From contig JBHHYN010000159.1 of NCBI GenBank assembly GCA_046757565.1, positions 1 to 5,389 on the forward strand: 5,389 nt of DNA. Reading direction: 5' to 3'. The stretch is from JBHHYN01 sp046757565 (GTDB lineage Bacteria > Pseudomonadota > Gammaproteobacteria > Eutrophobiales > Eutrophobiaceae). This document shows, piece by piece, positions 1-4,514 of the stretch; within the stretch, counting starts at the first letter, position 1; every line of letters begins with the position of its first letter. A program made the translations under genes and the position numbers. Below the pieces are notes generated by a model. The model made no database searches. It was given only the letters and a program-made list of their open reading frames with translations, and was not told where the DNA came from.

Positions 1-55
1 TATTCAAAAGTCTTTCTTGTTAACCCACAGATTCTGCTGAAGAGCCAAATTTTCC

Positions 56-1465
56 TCATCGCCTGTGACCTGTTACCCGATACCCATAACTGATCCAACA
101 CAGTGCCAACAGGATGACAAACGTCGCCGCATTGGCCGGTATCTGCAGATTAAAATCGACTGCGGAGTGGATCAGTATTGCCGTGATCCCCATAATGCCG
201 GCGAAAGACATCCCCCTTAGCAGCGGGTCCCTGCGCTGATATTGCGCCATCAAGGCCATAATAAAACTCATCATCACGATCAATCCCGGAACGGCGATGC
301 CTATCACCCCGGACTCCGCCAGAAACTCAAGATAATCATTATGGACATGATTATAAAAACCCTGGTAATTGCCAGCACGATATTTCGGTAAAGCAGCATA
401 GAAACTACCGAGTCCTGATCCGGTCAGTGGGTATTCAGACCACAGATCCAGTGTATCTGCATACGCTTCGTCTCGTGATTCCGTCACCAGAGATGTCTGC
501 TGTATACGCTGTTTCACCTTCTCCAGCCCAAACCAACTCCCAACGATAAGGATATCAACCAGGACCAGACTGATCAGCAGGATCACCATAGAATGAGACG
601 CATGCCTGGAGAAAATGAGTCCAATTGCCCCGGCAACAAGCAGGCTCGTAAAAAAGGCCGTATTGCCCATCCGCGAATGGGTCAACACCAGCGCAACCAC
701 CATGATCACAAGATAAAGTCTCAACCTGGCCTTTGGACTCAGTAATAGCTGGAAAATATCGCGTAGCCTCTGCCGCCAGGTTACCGCCATGGCACTGCCG
801 GGACTGGCAATCAATAATCCAATCCCTACCGCCAGACCCATTTCCAGATAACCCGCCAGGTGGTTCCGGTTGATAAAGGTCCCGGTAGCCACTCCAAGAT
901 AGGCGTATTTCTTGATAAAAAAACCGTATTCCAGACCCGACAAGCTCATCAGACTCCCATAAAACGCCTGCAGGACGGCACTCCAAACCAGCACATAAGC
1001 AAGCTGCCGCAGGCGAGAGTGACTTCTTACCAACACCAATGCCAGGAAAAATATCAACACATAACTCATGCTTAGAAACAGACCGGCCCTGGAGCTATGT
1101 GGATCAACGGACAGGGTGATGTGCTGCGCCGACGGGTTTAGCAACTGCCAATGTGTGACCGCCATGGGAGAAAGCCATTCGCCCCAGTGCACAGGAACGG
1201 GGATGGACTGGAAGAGAATATAGAGCAGCCAGAATAAAAATAAACCGCAAACAAACCGGGCTGAGTGCAAGGCGCCGGAGAACGAGACCTCGCCCCTGAA
1301 ATAGAGCCAACACCAAGCGCCGCAAAGAAAAAATACCCATACTGCCATGATCGCCCCGGCCCAGGGCCGATTACTACCAAAGGGCAGCGGCAACCAAAAG
1401 AGAAGAACCAGAAAAGAGCAGAACAGAAACGAATCTGCCCGCTTGTCAACCAAAATGGATTGCAT
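56..1465 (-). CDS. O-antigen ligase/polymerase family membrane protein (Wzy_C-like)
   Basis: Predicted inner-membrane protein of the O-antigen ligase/polymerase superfamily (WaaL/Wzy, Wzy_C domain). The family joins or polymerises undecaprenyl-linked sugar chains on the periplasmic side. About ten or more hydrophobic segments span the protein. Numbered from the ATG, family-like signatures are NRNHLAGYLEM (199-209), THSRMG (262-267), GSGLGSFY (349-356), the large-loop motif HVHNDYLEFLAESG (373-386) and HSAVDFNL (433-440). About 469 residues is normal for the family. I chose the ATG at 1465 because AAGGGG lies 8 bases upstream. An in-frame GTG at 1507 would add 14 polar residues and has no visible ribosome site. 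The gene lies downstream of a terminated gene on the same strand, and no convincing promoter is visible between them. Whether it is a ligase, a polymerase or an exopolysaccharide enzyme cannot be decided from sequence. Confidence 0.9.
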   Translation of the reverse strand: MQSILVDKRADSFLFCSFLVLLFWLPLPFGSNRPWAGAIMAVWVFFLCGAWCWLYFRGEVSFSGALHSARFVCGLFLFWLLYILFQSIPVPVHWGEWLSPMAVTHWQLLNPSAQHITLSVDPHSSRAGLFLSMSYVLIFFLALVLVRSHSRLRQLAYVLVWSAVLQAFYGSLMSLSGLEYGFFIKKYAYLGVATGTFINRNHLAGYLEMGLAVGIGLLIASPGSAMAVTWRQRLRDIFQLLLSPKARLRLYLVIMVVALVLTHSRMGNTAFFTSLLVAGAIGLIFSRHASHSMVILLISLVLVDILIVGSWFGLEKVKQRIQQTSLVTESRDEAYADTLDLWSEYPLTGSGLGSFYAALPKYRAGNYQGFYNHVHNDYLEFLAESGVIGIAVPGLIVMMSFIMALMAQYQRRDPLLRGMSFAGIMGITAILIHSAVDFNLQIPANAATFVILLALCWISYGYRVTGHRR

Positions 1466-1468
1466 AGA

Positions 1469-1483
1469 GGAGACCCCTTCTCC
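1469..1483 (-). promoter_or_regulatory. Small hairpin over the ribosome-binding site of the ligase gene
   Basis: On the minus strand, GGAGA and TCTCC form a 5-bp stem around the loop AGGGG, three bases before the ATG at 1465. The loop holds most of the best Shine-Dalgarno match (AAGGGG) and the stem holds a second one (GGAG). It could modulate initiation, but a 5-bp stem may be chance. Confidence 0.3.
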
Positions 1484-1554
1484 GTTGGTTCCATTATGCG
1501 GGTTCACACTGTCAATTTCTGTTATTTATCCTTAGTGCAATTTCAGCCGGCCAT

Positions 1555-1586
1555 AAAAAAAGCGGCATGTTTTCACACACCGCTTT
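1555..1586 (-). terminator. Rho-independent terminator of the repeat-protein gene
   Basis: Read on the minus strand, AAAGCGGTGTGT and ACATGCCGCTTT pair as a 12-bp stem (two G-U wobbles) closed by a GAAA tetraloop, followed by a run of U (1558-1555). It sits 22 bases after the stop codon of the 1608-2063 gene. On the plus strand the two wobbles become A/C mismatches, so the structure favours minus-strand transcripts. It separates the repeat-protein gene from the ligase gene. Confidence 0.85.
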
Positions 1587-1607
1587 CATGCCGTACTGTT
1601 GTCTTAA

Positions 1608-2063
1608 TCAATTCGGACTGGTAAGCGCTGTTACCTGGGCTTGCAGGACGGCGCCGGAATCACCACCACCGCCGCCGCCGCCACCACCACCGACACCGCC
1701 GGCGCCGGCACCGGTCCCGGTACCCGCCGTAGCGGCCGGACCTGGTCCACCCGTCACGCCAGGCGTTGCAGACAGGGCAGAAGCCAGCTGTGTACCGGAG
1801 AACCCTGCACCCGCCAACGCGGATGCGACCGTCCCTGTATCCGTAAACCCTGCCGCGACCAGGGCGGCAGCAACCGTTCCCGCATCCGAAATACCCGCCG
1901 CAACCAGGGCGGCAGCAATGGCATTGGCATCAAGACCCTCTACCTGGGCATTTTGTGCGGCTTGTTCCGCTGATAATCCAGCGGCAATATCGGAGGCAAT
2001 ATCAGCCACAGCGAGTTGGAACGGAAAAACCATTAAAAGAAACACGACACTCTTCATAAACAT
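1608..2063 (-). CDS. Secreted Ala/Gly-rich repeat protein of unknown function
   Basis: I do not recognise this 151-residue protein. Residues 1-20 form a clear signal peptide: Lys4, a hydrophobic core, and an AVA cleavage site before Asp21. The mature part is low-complexity. Residues 51-65 and 66-80 are near-identical 15-residue units (AALVAAGISDAGTVA and AALVAAGFTDTGTVA), a third degenerate unit covers 81-94, and a weaker one may precede them. Residues 101-134 are Gly/Ala/Pro-rich and end in ten consecutive glycines. The short tail has no LPXTG, PEP-CTERM or other sorting motif. The ATG at 2063 has AAGGA 8 bases upstream; a second in-frame ATG lies two codons later. A candidate promoter precedes the gene and a strong terminator follows, so it is probably monocistronic. 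Its place beside the O-antigen ligase suggests, without proving, a cell-envelope or matrix role. Confidence 0.75.
   Translation of the reverse strand: MFMKSVVFLLMVFPFQLAVADIASDIAAGLSAEQAAQNAQVEGLDANAIAAALVAAGISDAGTVAAALVAAGFTDTGTVASALAGAGFSGTQLASALSATPGVTGGPGPAATAGTGTGAGAGGVGGGGGGGGGGDSGAVLQAQVTALTSPN
1661..1692 (+). repeat. Trinucleotide (CAC/GCC) tract encoding the poly-Gly run
   Basis: Near-pure run of CAC and GCC triplets, read on the minus strand as GGT/GGC glycine codons 125-134 of the secreted repeat protein. Slippage by whole triplets would change protein length without shifting the frame. Confidence 0.7.
1844..1933 (-). repeat. Tandem 45-bp repeat coding the 15-residue units
   Basis: Two adjacent 45-bp copies encode the near-identical 15-residue units of the secreted protein. 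The plus-strand core ACCAGGGCGGCAGCAA occurs twice, 45 bases apart. Synonymous and conservative differences between copies suggest the repeat is maintained at protein level. Boundaries are approximate. Confidence 0.6.
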
Positions 2064-2115
2064 ATCGGCGATCCTTACAAGTTTAGGGCTATATCACTCA
2101 ATCTATACTTTACAT

Positions 2116-2144
2116 AGCATAATTCTGCTTATTGGAATAAGCAA
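2116..2144 (-). promoter_or_regulatory. Candidate sigma-70 promoter of the repeat-protein gene
   Basis: On the minus strand, TTGCTT (2144-2139) and TATGCT (2121-2116) are separated by exactly 17 bases. A start near 2109 would give a leader of about 46 bases with the AAGGA ribosome site. The -35 match is modest (3 of 6) and the -10 match 4 of 6. Confidence 0.45.
2127..2142. promoter_or_regulatory. Palindrome inside the promoter (possible operator)
   Basis: GCTTATTGGAATAAGC has two perfect 7-base arms around a GG centre. It overlaps the -35 element and the spacer of the candidate promoter, a typical place for a repressor dimer. No regulator is identifiable in the window. Confidence 0.4.
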
Positions 2145-2163
2145 GGAGGAATCCACACAATAA

Positions 2164-2472
2164 TTAAGGGGTCAAATCTTGACTTAACATATTAATACTT
2201 TTATTCAGTTTCTTGTCCCTGGCCATCTCTCTTTTCAACCGTCCTATCGTTTGATTGACCGTCGAGTAATGACCTACATGAAACGCCTCGGCGATGTGCG
2301 CCAATGTCTCCCCACATACTTCCTGGCTCAAATACATCGCAATCCATCGTACTGTATTCTTCTTCCCTTTCCCCCGCGCCGTTTGTTTGATCGCCTCCTC
2401 ATCACACCCATAGGCGTTGGCGACACGCGCAATCACCTGTTCAACCGAAGGCCTCTCTATCGCCTGTTTCAC
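2164..2472 (-). CDS. DnaA C-terminal (domain IV)-like HTH protein, RAYT-derived remnant
   Basis: The 102-residue ORF is almost wholly a DnaA domain IV-like helix-turn-helix (about residues 8-90). Its segment HVGHYSTVNQTIGRLKREM (65-83) matches the layout of the DnaA signature around the DnaA-box-binding helix, where DnaA has RDHTTV. Such domains occur as C-terminal DNA-binding modules of some RAYT transposases. No Y1 transposase motif (HUH, catalytic Tyr) is present. The C-terminus SQDLTP is encoded by the left inverted repeat. The start is a GTG at 2472 without a visible Shine-Dalgarno site; the frame is open only a few codons further, to a TAA in the right repeat. It may be an untranslated leftover, or a small protein that binds the element ends. 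Family assignment is solid; expression is doubtful. Confidence 0.65.
   Translation of the reverse strand: MKQAIERPSVEQVIARVANAYGCDEEAIKQTARGKGKKNTVRWIAMYLSQEVCGETLAHIAEAFHVGHYSTVNQTIGRLKREMARDKKLNKSINMLSQDLTP
2167..2196 (+). repeat. Left terminal inverted repeat (30 bp, REP-like)
   Basis: Perfect inverted copy of 2485-2514. It contains GGG followed by the dyad GTCAAATCTTGAC (2171-2183; 5-bp arms, 3-base loop) and then TTAA-CATA-TTAA (2184-2195). A G-rich foot plus a short imperfect hairpin resembles REP architecture. The final codons and the stop of the DnaA-C-like ORF lie in or next to this repeat. Confidence 0.9.
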
Positions 2473-2484
2473 GCCGATTTCTAC

Positions 2485-2514
2485 ATTAATATGTTAAGTC
2501 AAGATTTGACCCCT
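2485..2514 (-). repeat. Right terminal inverted repeat (30 bp, REP-like)
   Basis: Perfect inverted copy of 2167-2196. On the minus strand it introduces a TAA in frame with the DnaA-C-like ORF, so that ORF cannot begin further upstream than the inner edge of this repeat. Confidence 0.9.
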
Positions 2515-2546
2515 ATTGTCTTTGGTTCCTGCTTAGACAGTTCCAT
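2499..2546 (-). other. 15-codon ORF with good ribosome site running into the element
   Basis: ATG at 2546 is preceded by AAGAGG with 7 bases spacing and reads MELSKQEPKTI before entering the right inverted repeat, where it stops at 2499. It could be the 5' stub of a gene interrupted by the element, but continuation beyond the left end is not recognisable. A 7-bp inverted repeat (CAGTTCC 2538-2544, GGAACTG 2562-2568) brackets the ribosome site. Confidence 0.25.
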
Positions 2547-2593
2547 ATTTCATCCTCTTACGGAACTGGCAAGGGAATTTAGCCCGTATTTCT

Positions 2594-2622
2594 TTGACAT
2601 ATTGAAAATTTGACTTTAATAT
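2594..2622 (+). promoter_or_regulatory. Sigma-70 promoter of the DUF4143 ATPase gene
   Basis: A perfect -35 TTGACA (2594-2599), a 17-base spacer and TAATAT (2617-2622, 4 of 6) form the best promoter-like pair in the window. Initiation about 7 bases after the -10 falls at 2628-2630, on the ATG at 2629. No Shine-Dalgarno sequence lies before that ATG, so the mRNA may be leaderless. Confidence 0.6.
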
Positions 2623-2628
2623 TTACGC

Positions 2629-3825
2629 ATGTATCTACCCAGAGCTTTGAAAATTTCTTTACAACATGCCGCGTCATCGTTTCCCACGGTACTCGTTACC
2701 GGCCCACGGCAATCAGGCAAAACAACCTTTCTGAGGCATGAGTTTGGCGGCCAATCTGAGTATGTCAGCTTTGATGATCCGCTGAACCGGGGATTTGCCC
2801 TGAGTGACCCAAATGGATTCCTTAATCAGTTTCACTCGAAGCAAGTTATCCTTGACGAAATCCAATACGTGCCAGAGTTGTTCCCCTATATCAAAATGCG
2901 TATTGACAATCAGCCAGAAATGACAGGTCAATGGCTCCTAACCGGATTCCAGCAGTTCCAGCTCATGCATAATCTAACTGAATCTCTGGCCGGACGCGTC
3001 GCCATTCTTGAGTTGCTACCATTTGCGCTAACCGAATTGCCTGATAGAACGCTCGCAGAAATGATCTGGCAGGGGGGGTATCCCATACCTGCACTACACA
3101 AGGAACGGCTTAGACTGTGGATGAGCGGTTACATTCAAACTTACCTGGAGCGAGACGTCCGCCAACTCATCAATGTCCAGGATCTGCACCGCTTTGAGAC
3201 ATTCGTTAATTTATGCGCGGCTCGCCATGGGCAGATCTTTCACGCCTCCGATCTGGCCAGGGATGTCGGTATATCCCAACCCACGGTTAAATCATGGGCC
3301 AGCGTTTTGGAGGCCGCTTATGTTATTCGCCAGATATTCCCCTGGTTCCGGAATTATGGGAAACGGTTGGTAAAATCCCCAAAGCTATACTTTCTTGATC
3401 CCGCTCTTGTATGCACTCTTACACGACAGCCAGCCCCTGAAGCAGCACTCTCTGGTGCAATGGGAGGCGCCTTGTTCGAAGGTTTAATCCTCAGTGAGGC
3501 TGTCAAGGCCTTTACCAATGCAGGGAAGATCCCGGAAGTCTATTACTGGCGAACGCGAGATGGCATGGAAGTCGATTTGTTGATTGCATTGGGCAGCAGG
3601 GCACTTCCGGTTGAGATCAAACTCACTGCCACACCAACAACGAAACATGTTCAACCCCTGACACGGATGTGCCGAATGCCTGGTGATGACATCCACCCCA
3701 CAGGCGTGCTCGTCTGTCAGTGTCAGAAACAGACCTTAATGCCAGGTGGACACACAGCGATACCGTGGAAAGAATTTTCACCCTGGTTGAACAAACAGAT
3801 TCAGGAACCCCAGCCCTGCCCTTGA
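2629..3825 (+). CDS. AAA-family ATPase with DUF4143 domain
   Basis: Intact 398-residue ATP-binding protein of the AAA_14/DUF4143 class, about the usual family length. The N-terminal ATPase shows Walker A GPRQSGKT (25-32), Walker B VILDEIQ (73-79), the LLTGFQQF segment (103-110; relatives usually have LLTGS) and the SLAGR signature (119-123). The DUF4143 part follows with YLERDVRQL (172-180), a winged-helix-like stretch (about 206-225) and KLYFLDPAL (252-260). A PD-(D/E)XK-like set is complete: Glu284, Asp316 (EVD) and Glu329-X-Lys331 (VEIK). The biochemical role of the family is poorly defined; nuclease or toxin/defence-linked functions are inference. The start is forced: a TAA in frame at 2617 and no other start before Walker A. 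No ribosome site is visible. No partner gene is adjacent. It lies between mobile-element debris and an antisense PIN remnant, consistent with horizontal acquisition. Confidence 0.9.
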   Translation: MYLPRALKISLQHAASSFPTVLVTGPRQSGKTTFLRHEFGGQSEYVSFDDPLNRGFALSDPNGFLNQFHSKQVILDEIQYVPELFPYIKMRIDNQPEMTGQWLLTGFQQFQLMHNLTESLAGRVAILELLPFALTELPDRTLAEMIWQGGYPIPALHKERLRLWMSGYIQTYLERDVRQLINVQDLHRFETFVNLCAARHGQIFHASDLARDVGISQPTVKSWASVLEAAYVIRQIFPWFRNYGKRLVKSPKLYFLDPALVCTLTRQPAPEAALSGAMGGALFEGLILSEAVKAFTNAGKIPEVYYWRTRDGMEVDLLIALGSRALPVEIKLTATPTTKHVQPLTRMCRMPGDDIHPTGVLVCQCQKQTLMPGGHTAIPWKEFSPWLNKQIQEPQPCP

Positions 3826-3826
3826 C

Positions 3827-3840
3827 ATATAGCCCTATAT
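3827..3840. repeat. Small A+T-rich dyad just after the ATPase stop
   Basis: ATATAG-CC-CTATAT lies one base beyond the TGA of the ATPase. The loop is only two bases and there is no U-run, so it is a poor terminator. It coincides with the edge of the PIN remnant and may mark a junction. Confidence 0.3.
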
Positions 3841-3957
3841 TCCAGTCCCATCCATGGATGCAGCGAAAGCAAATCCTTGTCCCCACTGATGATGATATTG
3901 GCATTACCATTCACTGCAAGTTCGAGGTGACAATGAATCAGAGTTTCCTTAAGTATT
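3840..3957 (-). pseudogene. Remnant of a PIN-domain toxin-like protein
   Basis: Translating the minus strand from 3923 gives ELAVNGNANIIISGDKDLL followed by SLHPWMGLE, ending near 3840. This matches the C-terminal third of PIN-family proteins of the 'putative toxin-antitoxin system toxin, PIN family' class, where a LELAVNG(x)A-(I/V)ISGD-DLL-L pattern carries the last conserved acidic residues. The part before it (about 3957-3924) stays open but is not recognisably PIN-like; the acidic residue usually found just upstream (as in DxxFLELA) is His here. After GLE the frame diverges and stops at 3801, inside the antisense 3' end of the ATPase gene. No start codon, N-terminal PIN motifs or antitoxin gene is seen. 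It is a dead fragment. I am fairly confident of the family, less of the exact ends. Confidence 0.6.
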
Positions 3958-4236
3958 GTATCCCTGGAATAACCTTAGGTTGTCGTAAAGGAAGTCCGCG
4001 GGAAAGCTGTCATTGGCATGGATCCCGCCGACCCGGGCCGCCGCCACGATGATCGCCTGCGGCCGGTTGGCCTCGACCCAGTTCTCGACCGCGTCCTGTC
4101 GGGTGAGGTCGAGCGCGCCGTGGTCGGCCGTGAGGAGCGTGCAGCGTTCCTTGGCGAGACGGCGCATCAAGGCGCCGCCGACCATCCCGCGATGACCCGC
4201 GACCCACACCCGTTTGCCCGTGATTTCGTAACTCAT
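3949..4236 (-). pseudogene. fcl: GDP-L-fucose synthase, 5' fragment (truncated)
   Basis: The first ~87 residues match the N-terminus of GDP-L-fucose synthase (Fcl/WcaG), a short-chain dehydrogenase-type epimerase/reductase that makes GDP-L-fucose from GDP-4-keto-6-deoxymannose. Visible are the NADP-binding glycine motif AGHRGMVGGAL (14-24), AAARVGGIHAN (65-75) and FPADFLYDNL (78-87). The family is about 310-320 residues. Here homology ends at about 3976 and eight unrelated residues lead to a stop at 3949. The catalytic Ser-Tyr-Lys region is gone, so it is non-functional. The ATG at 4236 has AAAGGA (4248-4243) 6 bases upstream. Only about 12 of its 86 recognisable codons end in A or T, and composition drops sharply to A+T-rich at the break. 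It overlaps, at ATGA, a poorly supported upstream frame. The missing 3' part is not in the window. Confidence 0.8.
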
Positions 4237-4298
4237 GCGGCGTCCTTTGCCATTGCCAATCCTGTAGCGAGACCGCGAGCGCCACCGCCCGTTTCATG

Positions 4299-4331
4299 GC
4301 GCGGGCCCGACCCTCGGCCTACGGCCCGCGC
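4299..4331. repeat. GC-rich inverted repeat upstream of the fcl fragment
   Basis: GCGCGGGCC (4299-4307) and GGCCCGCGC (4323-4331) are perfect 9-base arms around a 15-base loop. It overlaps the stop of the upstream remnant. Without a U-run it is not a standard terminator and may simply reflect very high G+C. Confidence 0.35.
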
Positions 4332-4444
4332 ATAGGGTAGTGCGTCAGTCCCGCCATGGCCATAGACAAGGCCATGAACGGGCCGAGTCCGAGCCAATGC
4401 GGCCTCGGTGTCCGGTCGCGCGCCGAAGATGCGCGATAGCGCAG
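4319..4444 (-). pseudogene. Unassigned high-GC coding remnant upstream of fcl
   Basis: One minus-strand frame from next to the IS21-like end (open after a TGA at about 4447) to a TAG at 4319 uses mostly G/C-ending codons, like the fcl fragment. It reads a hydrophobic C-terminal segment, HWLGLGPFMALSMAMAGL, about 20 residues before the stop region. It may be the 3' end of a membrane protein gene cut by the insertion sequence. A competing frame ends in the ATGA overlap with fcl but has poorer codon use. I do not recognise either product. Confidence 0.25.
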
Positions 4445-4445
4445 C

Positions 4446-4506
4446 TGTCAATGGCCAAAAGAACTGCCCCACTTTTGGCCAATAAAATTGACCCACCTGG
4501 GGCACA
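4446..4506 (-). mobile_element. Solitary IS21-like insertion-sequence end (relic)
   Basis: Read on the minus strand from 4506, the stretch begins TGTGCCCC. It contains two tandem degenerate ~23-bp units, GGTGGGTCAATTTTATTGGCC and AAGTGGGGCAGTTCTTTTGG plus CC, and ends ATTGACA. Multiple terminal GTGGGTCA-TTTT-TTGGCC repeats beginning with TG are typical of IS21-family ends, where the transposase IstA binds. No istA or istB sequence or opposite end is visible, so this is a remnant. It lies 8 bases after the FkbM stop codon and probably marks a rearrangement breakpoint. The family call is from memory of typical ends. Confidence 0.55.
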
Positions 4507-4514
4507 AAAAAAAT

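Larger units (their letters stand above)
2167..2514. mobile_element. RAYT/REP-like non-autonomous element with perfect 30-bp inverted ends
   Basis: A 348-bp unit is bounded by perfect 30-bp inverted repeats (2167-2196 and 2485-2514). Nearly all the interior is one minus-strand ORF with a DnaA C-terminal-like domain. As family knowledge, some REP-associated tyrosine transposases (RAYTs) carry such a domain at their C-terminus and sit between inverted REP sequences. Here there is no room for a Y1 catalytic domain: only 12 bases separate the right repeat from the ORF start. I infer an internal-deletion derivative, mobilised in trans if at all. No clean target duplication is seen. Instead the flanks carry ACAAT on the left (2157-2161) and ATTGT on the right (2515-2519), suggesting insertion into a palindromic site. 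Confidence 0.65.

Noticed and set aside
1..55. Search for a terminator after the ligase gene
   Set aside because: No convincing stem followed by a U-run on the minus strand; any terminator would lie outside the window.
1104..1494. Overlapping minus-strand ORFs inside the ligase gene
   Set aside because: Alternative frames of the recognisable O-antigen ligase; no family match and no independent ribosome site.
1537..1554. Sigma-54-like promoter (TGGCC...TTGCA) upstream of the ligase on the minus strand
   Set aside because: The GG to GC distance is 12 or 8 bases depending on which GG is used, not the required 10.
1840..1940. 45-bp periodicity resembling a CRISPR-like array
   Set aside because: It is a protein-coding tandem repeat in frame with a signal-peptide gene; there are no unique spacers.
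2143..2149. Perfect AAGGAGG Shine-Dalgarno on the plus strand
   Set aside because: No ATG, GTG or TTG follows within a usable distance, either in the present sequence or after notionally removing the element.
1567..2163. Long plus-strand ORF with a poly-proline segment
   Set aside because: It is the antisense of the Gly-rich signal-peptide gene; GGN codons read as CCN prolines. The minus strand has the signal peptide, ribosome site and terminator.
3849..3860. 12-bp perfect palindrome CATCCATGGATG
   Set aside because: It falls in the HPWM codons of the PIN remnant and has no promoter context; probably coincidental.
3720..4052. Plus-strand ORF spanning the ATPase 3' end, the PIN remnant and the fcl edge
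   Set aside because: It crosses three regions of different origin and composition and has no recognisable motif; a chance open frame.
4010..4335. Several ORFs on both strands in the high-GC stretch
   Set aside because: High G+C depletes stop codons; the fcl frame has clear family motifs and the others do not.
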